NCBI GenBank assembly: GCA_937877295.1
Contig: CALFIV010000331.1
Location: 1 to 12,222 of the forward strand
From: an uncultured Clostridia bacterium
GTDB taxonomy: Bacteria > Bacillota_A > Clostridia > Christensenellales > CAG-138
Reading direction: 5' to 3'
DNA: 12,222 nucleotides
The position numbers and the translations under genes are program-made. The notes below the pieces were generated by a model. That model ran no database searches and had not been told where the DNA came from. It saw only the letters and a list, made by a program, of their open reading frames with translations. Below are positions 1 through 6,291 of the stretch, piece after piece. Each line of letters opens with the position of its first letter. Positions within the stretch are counted from its first letter, which is position 1.

Positions 1-33
1 AAATATCATGCCTTCAGGGCCCTGTACGCTCAT
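1..33 (-). CDS. Start of the gene downstream of stp, probably PASTA-type Ser/Thr kinase (partial)
   Basis: Only the first 11 codons are present (MSVQGPEGMIF); the gene runs off the left edge. An AAAGGAG ribosome binding site at 45-51 lies 11 nt before the ATG and 27 nt separate it from the stp stop codon, so it is the next gene of the same operon. In Firmicutes the order rsmB, rlmN, stp, then a PrkC/StkP-type kinase is very common, and these kinases often start with a short leader before the glycine-rich loop. The kinase identity is inferred from position alone, since no kinase motif falls inside the window. Confidence 0.5.
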   Translation of the reverse strand, partial: MSVQGPEGMIF

Positions 34-60
34 ATATAGATATACTCCTTTATTCCTTTG

Positions 61-768
61 TCACTTAGGCTCCGCCTTGTAGAGGAGCGCCGTAACATTA
101 TCATCGGATCCCGCCTCAAGGGATGCTTCTATCAGTCTTTTAAGGCAACGATCCGGGTGTCCCCTTTCCTTCAGGCATTTCACTATCTCGTCATCCGTGA
201 GGTAGGCGTGAATGCCGTCCGAGGACAGTAATATCATATCACCATAAATTATATTATAAACATAAAAGTCGGGTTTGAGGTACTCATTTTCGCCCAGGGA
301 TCTCAAAAGCCTTCGAGATACAGACGATCCGTCATCGCTTTTTGTCTCCGAGGCATGATCGTGGGTAAGTCTCGTTATGGAGGAGCGGTGAATGAGATAC
401 GCCCTGGTATCTCCCATGTGGGCGACAAACAACTTGTTTCCCGTAACAAGAGCCACCGTCAACGTGGTTCCCATGCCGGCAAGACGCAAGTCATTCAGGG
501 CGAAAAGGAGGATCTTCCTGTTAATATCCACGAATGCCCTGTCAAAAAAGGCCTGAAGTCTTTCCTCGTCATATCCCGCGATATCCCCGGGGACGGAAGC
601 AAGTATCGCGTCCACGGCGATCTGCCCGGCTTCCTTGCCGCCCTTCTCGCCTCCGATACCGTCGGCTATTGCCATGAGGAATCCTCCGTCAAGCTCCCTG
701 ACGCCGTAGCTGTCCTCGTTGCGGAATCTGACGTTTCCCTTTTCAGACAGGACGGCATAAAGGCTCAT
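61..768 (-). CDS. stp: PP2C-family Ser/Thr protein phosphatase (Stp/PrpC type)
   Basis: A complete 235-residue PPM/PP2C phosphatase, close to the usual 240-250 residues of bacterial Stp. The metal-binding motifs are in order: RFRNEDSYG with D19, ADGIGG with D36-G37, MGTTLT near 99-104, GDTRAY near 119-124, LTHDHA near 134-139, SSDGI with D184 and GSDDNVT with D223-N224. The family is a soluble Mn/Mg-dependent enzyme that removes phosphate from targets of the PASTA kinase, and the next gene in the operon is probably that kinase. The start codon overlaps the rlmN stop by four bases (ATGA) and is preceded by GGAGGAG, so translation is likely coupled. Codon use (for example ATA for Ile) matches rlmN and rsmB but not the genes right of 3000. 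Confidence 0.95.
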   Translation of the reverse strand: MSLYAVLSEKGNVRFRNEDSYGVRELDGGFLMAIADGIGGEKGGKEAGQIAVDAILASVPGDIAGYDEERLQAFFDRAFVDINRKILLFALNDLRLAGMGTTLTVALVTGNKLFVAHMGDTRAYLIHRSSITRLTHDHASETKSDDGSSVSRRLLRSLGENEYLKPDFYVYNIIYGDMILLSSDGIHAYLTDDEIVKCLKERGHPDRCLKRLIEASLEAGSDDNVTALLYKAEPK

Positions 769-1802
769 TTCTTCTCCTCCATACCCCTTCTGAGCTGACC
801 GCAGGCCGCCATGATATCGGTCCCCATCTCCCTTCGCAATGTGGCATTAAGGCCCAGGCGTTCCAGTTCCTTCCTGAACACATCGATGCGCTTGGAGGAA
901 CTCCTCTTATAGGGACTTCCCGGGAACTCGTTGGCGGCGATCAGATTGATATGGCAATTGAGCCCTCCCAGGAGCTCCTTGAGCTGCCTTGCACAGGAAA
1001 CGGTATCGTTGACATTGTCGAAAAGGGAATACTCGAAGGTGATCCTTCTTCCCGTCACCGCAACATATTTCCTGCAGGCATCGATCAAATCCCTCAGGGG
1101 ATAGTGGGCGGGCACCGGCATCAGCTCCCGGCGCAACTCGTCGTTGGGCGCATGAAGGGAGATCGCCAGGTTGACCTGGAGCTTAAGGGCCGTGAAGGCT
1201 TCTATCTTTGGGATGATTCCGCAGGTGGAGACCGTTATGTGACGGGATCCCATATTGACCCCCTCCGGGTCGTTCATGTAACTGATGAACGAGAGGAGAT
1301 TATCGTAGTTATCAAAGGGTTCACCTATACCCATGACGACAACATTCCTGATCTTCTCCCCCATGAATCTTCCGGCAAGGAGCACCTGCCCCTTCATCTC
1401 TCCGGCGGTGAGGGATCTTCCGAATCCCGCCTTGGCGGAGGCGCAGAAGGTACAACCCATCTTACATCCCGCCTGGGAGGATATACAAACGGAAAGGCCC
1501 GTCTTATACCGCATTATTACCGTTTCTATGATATTTCCGTCGGCAAGGGAGAAAACGAGTTTCACAGTGCCGTCGATCTTGGAGACGAACTCATTTACAA
1601 TGACCATTCCCTCCATGATGAAGGAGGATTCCAAACGGGCTCTTATATCCTTGGGGATATTGGTCATCTCCTCGGTCTTTATGACTCCTGAGCTGACCCA
1701 CTTATATATCTGGCCGGCACGGAAGGACGGAAGGGCGTTCTCCTTACACCACTCCTTTATCTCGTCGGCTGAAAGATCCAGTATGAATCTCTTATCGGGC
1801 AT
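765..1802 (-). CDS. rlmN: Dual-specificity 23S rRNA/tRNA adenine-C2 methyltransferase RlmN
   Basis: A radical SAM methyltransferase that methylates C2 of an adenosine in 23S rRNA and, in the family, in some tRNAs. The Fe-S motif is seen in the segment CISSQAGCKMGCTFC (CxxxCxxC). The preceding cysteine of that segment corresponds to the first conserved RlmN cysteine, and the methyl-carrying cysteine lies in the C-terminal segment GTDIMAACGQL; this segment fits RlmN rather than plain Cfr-like relatives. The frame is open to an ATG at 1826, but that upstream part lies inside the rsmB 3' end and contains the ribosome binding site. The ATG at 1802, with AGAGGAG five bases before it, is therefore the better start (345 residues). 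The rsmB stop at 1804 is one base away and the stp start overlaps the 3' end, so this is a tight operon. Confidence 0.95.
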   Translation of the reverse strand: MPDKRFILDLSADEIKEWCKENALPSFRAGQIYKWVSSGVIKTEEMTNIPKDIRARLESSFIMEGMVIVNEFVSKIDGTVKLVFSLADGNIIETVIMRYKTGLSVCISSQAGCKMGCTFCASAKAGFGRSLTAGEMKGQVLLAGRFMGEKIRNVVVMGIGEPFDNYDNLLSFISYMNDPEGVNMGSRHITVSTCGIIPKIEAFTALKLQVNLAISLHAPNDELRRELMPVPAHYPLRDLIDACRKYVAVTGRRITFEYSLFDNVNDTVSCARQLKELLGGLNCHINLIAANEFPGSPYKRSSSKRIDVFRKELERLGLNATLRREMGTDIMAACGQLRRGMEEKK

Positions 1803-1803
1803 C

Positions 1804-2880
1804 TTATCTCCTCTTGAGCCTTGCAACGAAGAAGCCTTCGCAATGGTCGGTATCCGGAAGGAGCGTTATCATCCCCCGCCCTGCAAGCTCTTTTCTTTCT
1901 TCATCCATTATAAGCTTGGAAGGAAGATATTGCGTTATGTCATCTGCATAAAAATCGGGATGATCCAGAAGAAAAGATTCTATCTGCTTCTCATTCTCGG
2001 CCTTATTTACGGAACAGGTGCTGTAGACCAGGGTTCCTCCGGGAGCAACATATGAGGAGATATTGGAAAGGATCTCCGCTTGCACGGGAATGAGGCTTTT
2101 TATCCTCTCGTAATCCAGCTTCACCCTGATATCGGGCTTACCTCCCAGAAGTCCGGTTCCGCTGCAGGGAACATCCGCCAGGATGATATCAAACAGCCTG
2201 TCGCTTCTGAATGTCGTTCCGTCTCCCTCAGAGAGTTCCACGGATCTTATCTTTAACCTTTGAAGGTTTTCCCTGACCCTTTCAAGTCTTGCTCCCTTCT
2301 TGTCCATGGCAAGGATCGTAAGATCATCATCCGCAAGGAGGGCCATATGGGTGGTCTTTCCCCCCGGGGCGCAGCAACAGTCGAGGACGAGATCTCCGGG
2401 ATGGGGATCCGCTATACGGGAGGCGAGCATAGCTCCTTCCCCCTGCATCATGATATCGCCGTCGATAAAAGCGGCGGTCTTATCTATGGGGATCTCCGAT
2501 GGAGTGATGATCACCGCTTCCTCCATGAATTCCCCGGGCTTTACTCCGTAACCGTCCTTCTGAAGCTTTAAGGATAACTCCTCGAAGGATATCCTCTTGG
2601 GATCGAACCTTGCGGTAAGGGGCGGCACCTCAAGGAAAGCTTCACCGATACTTATTGCCCGTTCCCTGCCGTAGGAGTTTTTGAGAACGCCGAAGATCTC
2701 GCTTTTAAGGGATACCCTGACATCGCTTCTCATAAGACGCCTGTCCTTTTTGTCTTCGGGGAGTTCCAATATCTTATGGAGCACCGCGTTCACAAATCCC
2801 GATGAGGACCTGCAAACGGTCTTGGCAAGTTCCACGGAGGTATTGACTGCCGCATATTCCGGCACCTTATCCGAGAACAA
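1804..2880 (-). CDS. rsmB: 16S rRNA m5C967 methyltransferase RsmB, lacking the N-terminal NusB-like domain
   Basis: The C-terminal RsmB/Sun methyltransferase domain is intact. It has the SAM motif CCCAPGGKT, the motif IV segment DVPCSGTG and the catalytic-cysteine segment VYSTCSVNKAENE, and it ends with GFFVARLK as usual. The family is normally about 430-450 residues. Here homology starts only at LRIGAWQLLFSDKVPEYAAVN, so roughly the first 80-90 residues are missing. In frame upstream there is no ATG, only the TTG at 2880; the frame stays open to a TAA at 2953-2955. No Shine-Dalgarno site precedes the TTG in this frame. A different frame starts at an ATG at 2918 with its own AGGGG site. I read this as a broken gene at a sequence junction rather than a short functional variant; whether the methyltransferase part is made is unclear. 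Confidence 0.85.
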   Translation of the reverse strand: MFSDKVPEYAAVNTSVELAKTVCRSSSGFVNAVLHKILELPEDKKDRRLMRSDVRVSLKSEIFGVLKNSYGRERAISIGEAFLEVPPLTARFDPKRISFEELSLKLQKDGYGVKPGEFMEEAVIITPSEIPIDKTAAFIDGDIMMQGEGAMLASRIADPHPGDLVLDCCCAPGGKTTHMALLADDDLTILAMDKKGARLERVRENLQRLKIRSVELSEGDGTTFRSDRLFDIILADVPCSGTGLLGGKPDIRVKLDYERIKSLIPVQAEILSNISSYVAPGGTLVYSTCSVNKAENEKQIESFLLDHPDFYADDITQYLPSKLIMDEERKELAGRGMITLLPDTDHCEGFFVARLKRR

Positions 2881-2886
2881 AAGCTG

Positions 2887-2918
2887 CCACGCGCCGATCC
2901 GGAGATAATTCTGACCAT
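2887..2918 (-). pseudogene. Possible 5' fragment of rsmD (16S rRNA G966 methyltransferase)
   Basis: The ATG at 2918 is preceded by AGGGG (2924-2928) at a spacing of five bases and by a promoter at 2950-2978. It opens a frame reading MVRIISGSARG, which resembles the usual start of RsmD proteins (B. subtilis YlbH begins MRVISGS). After these 11 codons the frame turns into the +1 shadow of rsmB and carries no further resemblance to RsmD. About 20 nt appear to fit both rsmD (this frame) and rsmB (NYLRIGAW in the neighbouring frame), which is what a join through a shared word would produce. The match is short, so chance cannot be excluded. Confidence 0.4.
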
Positions 2919-2949
2919 AGAAACCCCTATATCTTGTATTGTGTATCCC

Positions 2950-2978
2950 ATTTTAGCACCAAGGTCTTGAAAAAGCAA
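2950..2978 (-). promoter_or_regulatory. Sigma-A type promoter reading into the rsmD-like start / truncated rsmB
   Basis: On the minus strand TTGCTT (2973-2978) and TAAAAT (2950-2955) are separated by exactly 17 bases. It lies about 30 bases upstream of the AGGGG-ATG start at 2918. It is divergent from the alr promoter at 3058-3086. Confidence 0.55.
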
Positions 2979-3026
2979 GTGTTTTTGAATAATTTGTTAA
3001 CATTTTTTCGATGATTTGTGTCGAGC

Positions 3027-3047
3027 CCGAAAAGTACGCCTTTTCGG
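3027..3047. other. 8-bp perfect inverted repeat between divergent promoters
   Basis: CCGAAAAG, five-base loop TACGC, CTTTTCGG. It ends 10 bases upstream of the alr -35 box. There is no T-run on either side, so it does not look like an active terminator. It could be an operator or a leftover; nothing in the sequence decides. Confidence 0.4.
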
Positions 3048-3057
3048 CGAAAGGGAA

Positions 3058-3086
3058 TTGACATTTTTGAACGGTTCTTGTAGAAT
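3058..3086 (+). promoter_or_regulatory. Strong sigma-A type promoter of alr
   Basis: TTGACA at 3058-3063 (perfect -35), 17 bases, TAGAAT at 3081-3086. The alr ribosome binding site GGGAGGG (3101-3107) follows, giving a leader of about 20 bases. Confidence 0.85.
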
Positions 3087-3112
3087 TGCCTACGGAAAAA
3101 GGGAGGGATTTT

Positions 3113-4228
3113 ATGCTTCGCAGTACTTATGCAGTCATTCAGCTGCCCGCACTTTTGAAAAACATTCGCTATGCAAAGCGTACCTTAAAGCCGGAAACCA
3201 AGTTTCTGGCCGTCATCAAGGCCAATGCCTACGGACACGGTCTTGCGGAAGTCGGTCAATATCTGCAGCATTCCGGAATCGTCGACATGCTGGCTGTCGC
3301 AATTCCCGAGGAGGGACTCACTCTGCGTGCGCACGGCGTGACGCTGCCGATCCTGATTCTCGGCGTAACCGATCCCGATCACATGCCGGCCGTTGCGGCA
3401 AACGACCTTACCCCCGCCGTCTTTACGGCCAGGCAGGTACAGGCTCTGGAGCGCTGCGCAAGAGCAGGCGGCAAGATTGCGCATGCGCACCTGAAGCTCG
3501 ATACCGGCATGCACCGCATCGGCGTGCTCGACAACGCGCAGCTTGATGAGGTGCTGGACGCCTTCGAAGCCTGCCCGCATGTGGAGATGAGCGGCGTGTT
3601 CACGCATTTTGCAAAGTCCGAATCCGATCCTGCGTTTACCGATCTGCAGGCGGAGCGCTTTGAAGCGTTCGTTCGGCACATTCGCGAACGCGGGTTCAAT
3701 CCCGTTGTACACGCGGCAAACTCCGGCGCGACGCTCGATTTTCCGCAGTACCAGTACGACATGGTGCGCTTCGGCATCGCGCTGTACGGCTGTCATCCGG
3801 ATGCGCGCCGCACCGAAGGGAGCGGTTTGACTCCGGTCATGTCGCTCTATACGCACATCAGCAATCTCAAAACGCTGCCTGCCGGCGAAGGCGTCAGCTA
3901 CGGTCTTCGGTTCGTCACCTCGCGTCCCACGCGCATTGCCACCGTTCCGATCGGCTACGGCGACGGTTATAAGCGCTGTCTGACCGGCAAAGCCGACGTA
4001 CTGGTCGGCGGCATTCGCTGCCCGCAGGTCGGCACGATCTGCATGGATCAGATGATGATCGACGTTTCCGAAGTGCCCGGCGTCGCAGTCGGCGACGAAG
4101 TGGTTCTGATCGGCCGTCAGGGCAATGAAAAGATCACCGCCGACGAGCTCGCAGACAAGGCAGATACGATCTCGTACGAAATCCTGCTGTCGATCGGCGA
4201 TCGGGTGCCGCGTATTTACGAAGAATAA
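3113..4228 (+). CDS. alr: Alanine racemase
   Basis: A PLP-dependent cytosolic enzyme that interconverts L- and D-alanine for peptidoglycan synthesis. The PLP lysine is K36 in AVIKANAYGHG. The catalytic tyrosine lies in the segment GVSYGLRF, followed by IATVPIGYGDGY, and the substrate-contact segment VGTICMDQMM is present. The start at 3113 (371 residues, the normal length) is chosen because GGGAGGG lies six bases upstream and the protein begins MLRSTYAVIQL, aligning with the usual family start. An in-frame TTG at 3086 would place the start on the -10 box and is rejected. The gene has its own promoter and terminator, so it is probably monocistronic. Codon use is of the right-hand type (CGC, GCG, ATC), unlike rsmB-rlmN-stp. 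Confidence 0.96.
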   Translation: MLRSTYAVIQLPALLKNIRYAKRTLKPETKFLAVIKANAYGHGLAEVGQYLQHSGIVDMLAVAIPEEGLTLRAHGVTLPILILGVTDPDHMPAVAANDLTPAVFTARQVQALERCARAGGKIAHAHLKLDTGMHRIGVLDNAQLDEVLDAFEACPHVEMSGVFTHFAKSESDPAFTDLQAERFEAFVRHIRERGFNPVVHAANSGATLDFPQYQYDMVRFGIALYGCHPDARRTEGSGLTPVMSLYTHISNLKTLPAGEGVSYGLRFVTSRPTRIATVPIGYGDGYKRCLTGKADVLVGGIRCPQVGTICMDQMMIDVSEVPGVAVGDEVVLIGRQGNEKITADELADKADTISYEILLSIGDRVPRIYEE

Positions 4229-4238
4229 TTGATCAATG

Positions 4239-4266
4239 CGCTGTCCTTCGGGACAGCGTTTGTCTT
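4239..4266 (+). terminator. Rho-independent terminator of alr with UUCG loop
   Basis: Perfect 8-bp stem CGCTGTCC / GGACAGCG closed by the stable tetraloop TTCG, followed by TTTGTCTT. It starts 10 bases after the alr stop codon. Its T-tract touches the -35 box of the next promoter at 4265. Confidence 0.85.
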
Positions 4267-4294
4267 GACGAAAAACGGCAAAGCACGGTATAAT
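4265..4294 (+). promoter_or_regulatory. Promoter of the yibE/F gene, positioned for a leaderless transcript
   Basis: TTGACG (4265-4270), 18 bases, TATAAT (4289-4294, perfect -10). Only six bases (GGGCAT) separate the -10 box from the ATG at 4301, so the expected transcription start falls on or next to the A of the start codon. Confidence 0.8.
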
Positions 4295-4300
4295 GGGCAT

Positions 4301-5671
4301 ATGAAAGAGTATCTTGCAAAGCTGAAGCAGCCGAAGGTATGGGTATCCGTGATCGTGATCCTCGTGCTTGTTCTGGGCTGTGTTTGGTTTTCCGTTTGGG
4401 TACGCCGGCCGATCGCCAAATACAATGCCGATCGTGATGATGCTGCCCAGGTCTATTTTACGCACCTCGCGCTTGCCGCCGACAGCAACCGGCAGCTTTT
4501 TGAAACCGGAACGGTATCCGGCATTTATGCGGACAACGGCGTCGGTATGAAATCATATTCCTACGCTTATGCGAAGGTGCTGGAGGTCCTTTCGGACGAC
4601 TCGCACGAAGACCCGCAGACGGAGAACGTCCGCGTCGGCTCGCAGGAGCTTCTCGTCGAAATCTCGACCGGCACGCACAAGGGACGGCAGGTGCAGCTCA
4701 CCAACTTCATGAGCAAGCTGTTTGACAAGCACGCAAAGGTCGGCACGTCGCTGCTTGTCTTTATCCTGACCGACGAATCGCAGCTTGACGAAAACGGTCT
4801 GCCCGCCATCTCCCTCTCCGTGATGAACTACAATCGCCAATGGCTGCTGCTCGGCCTTGTTGCGGTCTTTCTCATCCTCGTCGCGTTGATCGGAAAGCGG
4901 GTCGGTCTGCGTTCGATTCTCGGACTCGCGTTTACGCTTGCCTGCATCGTCTTCCTGCTCGTACCCGCACTGCTGAGAGGCTTCTCCCCGATCCCGCTGA
5001 CGCTTGCGCTGTGCGTCGTGGTGACGGTCGTATGCTTCCTTCTGCTTGACGGATTGAGCCGCAAGACGCTTTCAGCGATTCTCGGCACGATCGCCGGTTT
5101 TTCGGTTGCCTGCCTGTTCGGCTATCTCGCCGGACGCATCGCGCATCTGGACGGTTTGGAATACAACGTTGCCGAGACGGACACGTTGATTCAGGCCAAA
5201 TATCAGGGCACGCTGATCCAATTACGCGGTCTGTTCGTTTCCGGCATCGTGATTTCTGCGCTCGGCGCGGTGATGGACGTTGCAATGAGCATCTCGTCCT
5301 CGATCAACGAATTGAAGGCTGTCGATCCCTCGCTGCATTTCGGTGCGCTCCTGCGCTCCGGCATGAACATCGGCCGTGACGCGATCGGTACGATGACGAA
5401 CACGCTTATCCTCGCCTTTACCGGCGGCGCGCTTGTCAACCTGATCCTGATCCGTTATTACAATTGGGACGTCAAGGCCATCCTCTCCGGCGACTATATT
5501 ACGCACGAGGTCATCACCGGCGTTGCCGGCAGCATCGGGCTGATTCTTGCCGTACCGCTGACCGCGCTGATCGCCTCGGCGCTGTATGATCGCGCGAAGC
5601 CTGACGGGGAATCGCTTTTGGAGCGCCCCGCCGCAAAGCAGCAGCAAAAGTCCCGCGGACTGCGCCGCTGA
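4301..5671 (+). CDS. YibE/F-family multi-pass membrane protein
   Basis: A 456-residue protein of the YibE/F family, whose molecular function is not established. It begins MKEYLAKLKQPK, a positively charged N-terminus, followed at once by a transmembrane helix (VWVSVIVILVLVLGCVWF). Then comes an extracytoplasmic soluble domain of about 130 residues (SGIYADNGVGMKSYSYAYAK onward), a second helix after MNYNRQW, and a block of about six more helices. This block includes the conserved family segments around GLFVSGIVISALGAVMDVAMSIS and GMNIGRDAIGTMTNTLILAF. The frame is open back to 4229, but that stretch is the alr terminator and this gene's promoter, so the ATG at 4301 is used. No Shine-Dalgarno site is possible in the six bases after the -10 box. 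The charged C-terminal tail (RAKPDGESLLERPAAKQQQ...) lies opposite the end of the convergent membrane gene. Confidence 0.9.
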   Translation: MKEYLAKLKQPKVWVSVIVILVLVLGCVWFSVWVRRPIAKYNADRDDAAQVYFTHLALAADSNRQLFETGTVSGIYADNGVGMKSYSYAYAKVLEVLSDDSHEDPQTENVRVGSQELLVEISTGTHKGRQVQLTNFMSKLFDKHAKVGTSLLVFILTDESQLDENGLPAISLSVMNYNRQWLLLGLVAVFLILVALIGKRVGLRSILGLAFTLACIVFLLVPALLRGFSPIPLTLALCVVVTVVCFLLLDGLSRKTLSAILGTIAGFSVACLFGYLAGRIAHLDGLEYNVAETDTLIQAKYQGTLIQLRGLFVSGIVISALGAVMDVAMSISSSINELKAVDPSLHFGALLRSGMNIGRDAIGTMTNTLILAFTGGALVNLILIRYYNWDVKAILSGDYITHEVITGVAGSIGLILAVPLTALIASALYDRAKPDGESLLERPAAKQQQKSRGLRR

Positions 5672-6148
5672 CGCGTCCCCGTTTCCGAGCTCAATGACCG
5701 CGCTGTTGAACAGCGTATAATCCCCCACCGCACGGCAAAACAGCATGACAAAGGGTGCAGAGGCGACAGCCAGCACCCTTGCGTTGTTTTCGCGGCAGTA
5801 AAAGAGCGAAAAGACGACCGCCGGCACGGCGATCAAAAGGCCGAGCTCCGCAAACAGCGGAAAGGAATCGGCAAGCTTCCAGCCTGCAATCCCGCCGAAC
5901 GCGGAAGCAAGCAGCGCGCCGATCGGACGGTCCGTGGGGCAGAGCACGGCGGCACACAGCAGAAACGCGCACGGCGCAGCATACGCGTGCACATAGGTTT
6001 CCCGGAGCGGCGGCACAAACGTGAGTGCGAACAGCACCGGCAGCAGCACCAGCAACACGCGCTTTCGGAAGCGGTCCACAACAGCATCAAGCCAGCCACC
6101 GCACAGCAGCAGAGCAGTCACGGTCATCAGAATACGAGAGGTCCACAT
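5222..6148 (-). CDS. Unidentified polytopic membrane protein; 3' half is antisense to yibE
   Basis: I do not recognise this protein. From the start proposed here (MWTSRILMTVTALLLCGGW) it has six or seven hydrophobic segments over the first 175 residues. Residues after about 180 become charged and low in hydrophobicity (RRGDQRGQRYGKNQPDAAG...), as expected for the non-coding complement of yibE. The genuine protein probably ends near the convergent yibE stop at 5671 or within about 50 bases beyond it; the stop at 5222 is simply the first one reached. The frame is open to an ATG at 6181, but that ATG lies inside the inverted repeat at 6177-6246. The ATG at 6148, with AGGGG 12 bases upstream, is more likely. 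It may be the last gene of the purine operon. Confidence 0.5.
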   Translation of the reverse strand: MWTSRILMTVTALLLCGGWLDAVVDRFRKRVLLVLLPVLFALTFVPPLRETYVHAYAAPCAFLLCAAVLCPTDRPIGALLASAFGGIAGWKLADSFPLFAELGLLIAVPAVVFSLFYCRENNARVLAVASAPFVMLFCRAVGDYTLFNSAVIELGNGDASAAQSAGLLLLLCGGALQKRFPVRLRAIIQRRGDQRGQRYGKNQPDAAGNAGDDLVRNIVAGEDGLDVPIVITDQDQVDKRAAGKGEDKRVRHRTDRVTADVHAGAQERTEMQRGIDSLQFVDRGRDAHCNVHHRAERRNHDAGNEQTA

Positions 6149-6176
6149 AAAAACACACATCCCCTGACAAACGATC

Positions 6177-6246
6177 GTCATACTGAGCCGCAGGCGAAGA
6201 ATCTCCGTGTTTCGTGTCGAGATCCTTCGTCGCTTCTCAGGATGAC
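6177..6246. repeat. Inverted pair of 'HSERSEES'-type intergenic repeats
   Basis: Two 28-29 base arms, 6177-6205 and 6219-6246, face each other across 13 bases. Left arm starts GTCATACTGAG and ends CGAAGAATCTC; the reverse complement of the right arm starts GTCATCCTGAG and ends CGAAGGATCTC. Translated, this word gives the well-known spurious 'HSERSEE' peptide found in many bacterial intergenic regions. The pair can form a long imperfect hairpin and sits between the stop of the MocA-guanine deaminase gene and the next gene on the same strand, so it could end or weaken transcription between them. No T-run follows. Confidence 0.75.
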
Positions 6247-6291
6247 AATTCTTTTTCGGATAGGATGTGTTGTTTTTTCTGCGATATGCGC

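Noticed and set aside
3185..4465. 426-codon minus-strand frame antisense to alr
   Set aside because: It crosses the alr terminator and the yibE promoter and shows no recognisable motif. alr is certain on the plus strand.
5701..5721. Hairpin CGCTGT-TGA-ACAGCG followed by TATAAT after yibE
   Set aside because: No T-run for a terminator and no -35 box at the right distance for a promoter. The bases lie in the coding part of the minus-strand membrane gene.
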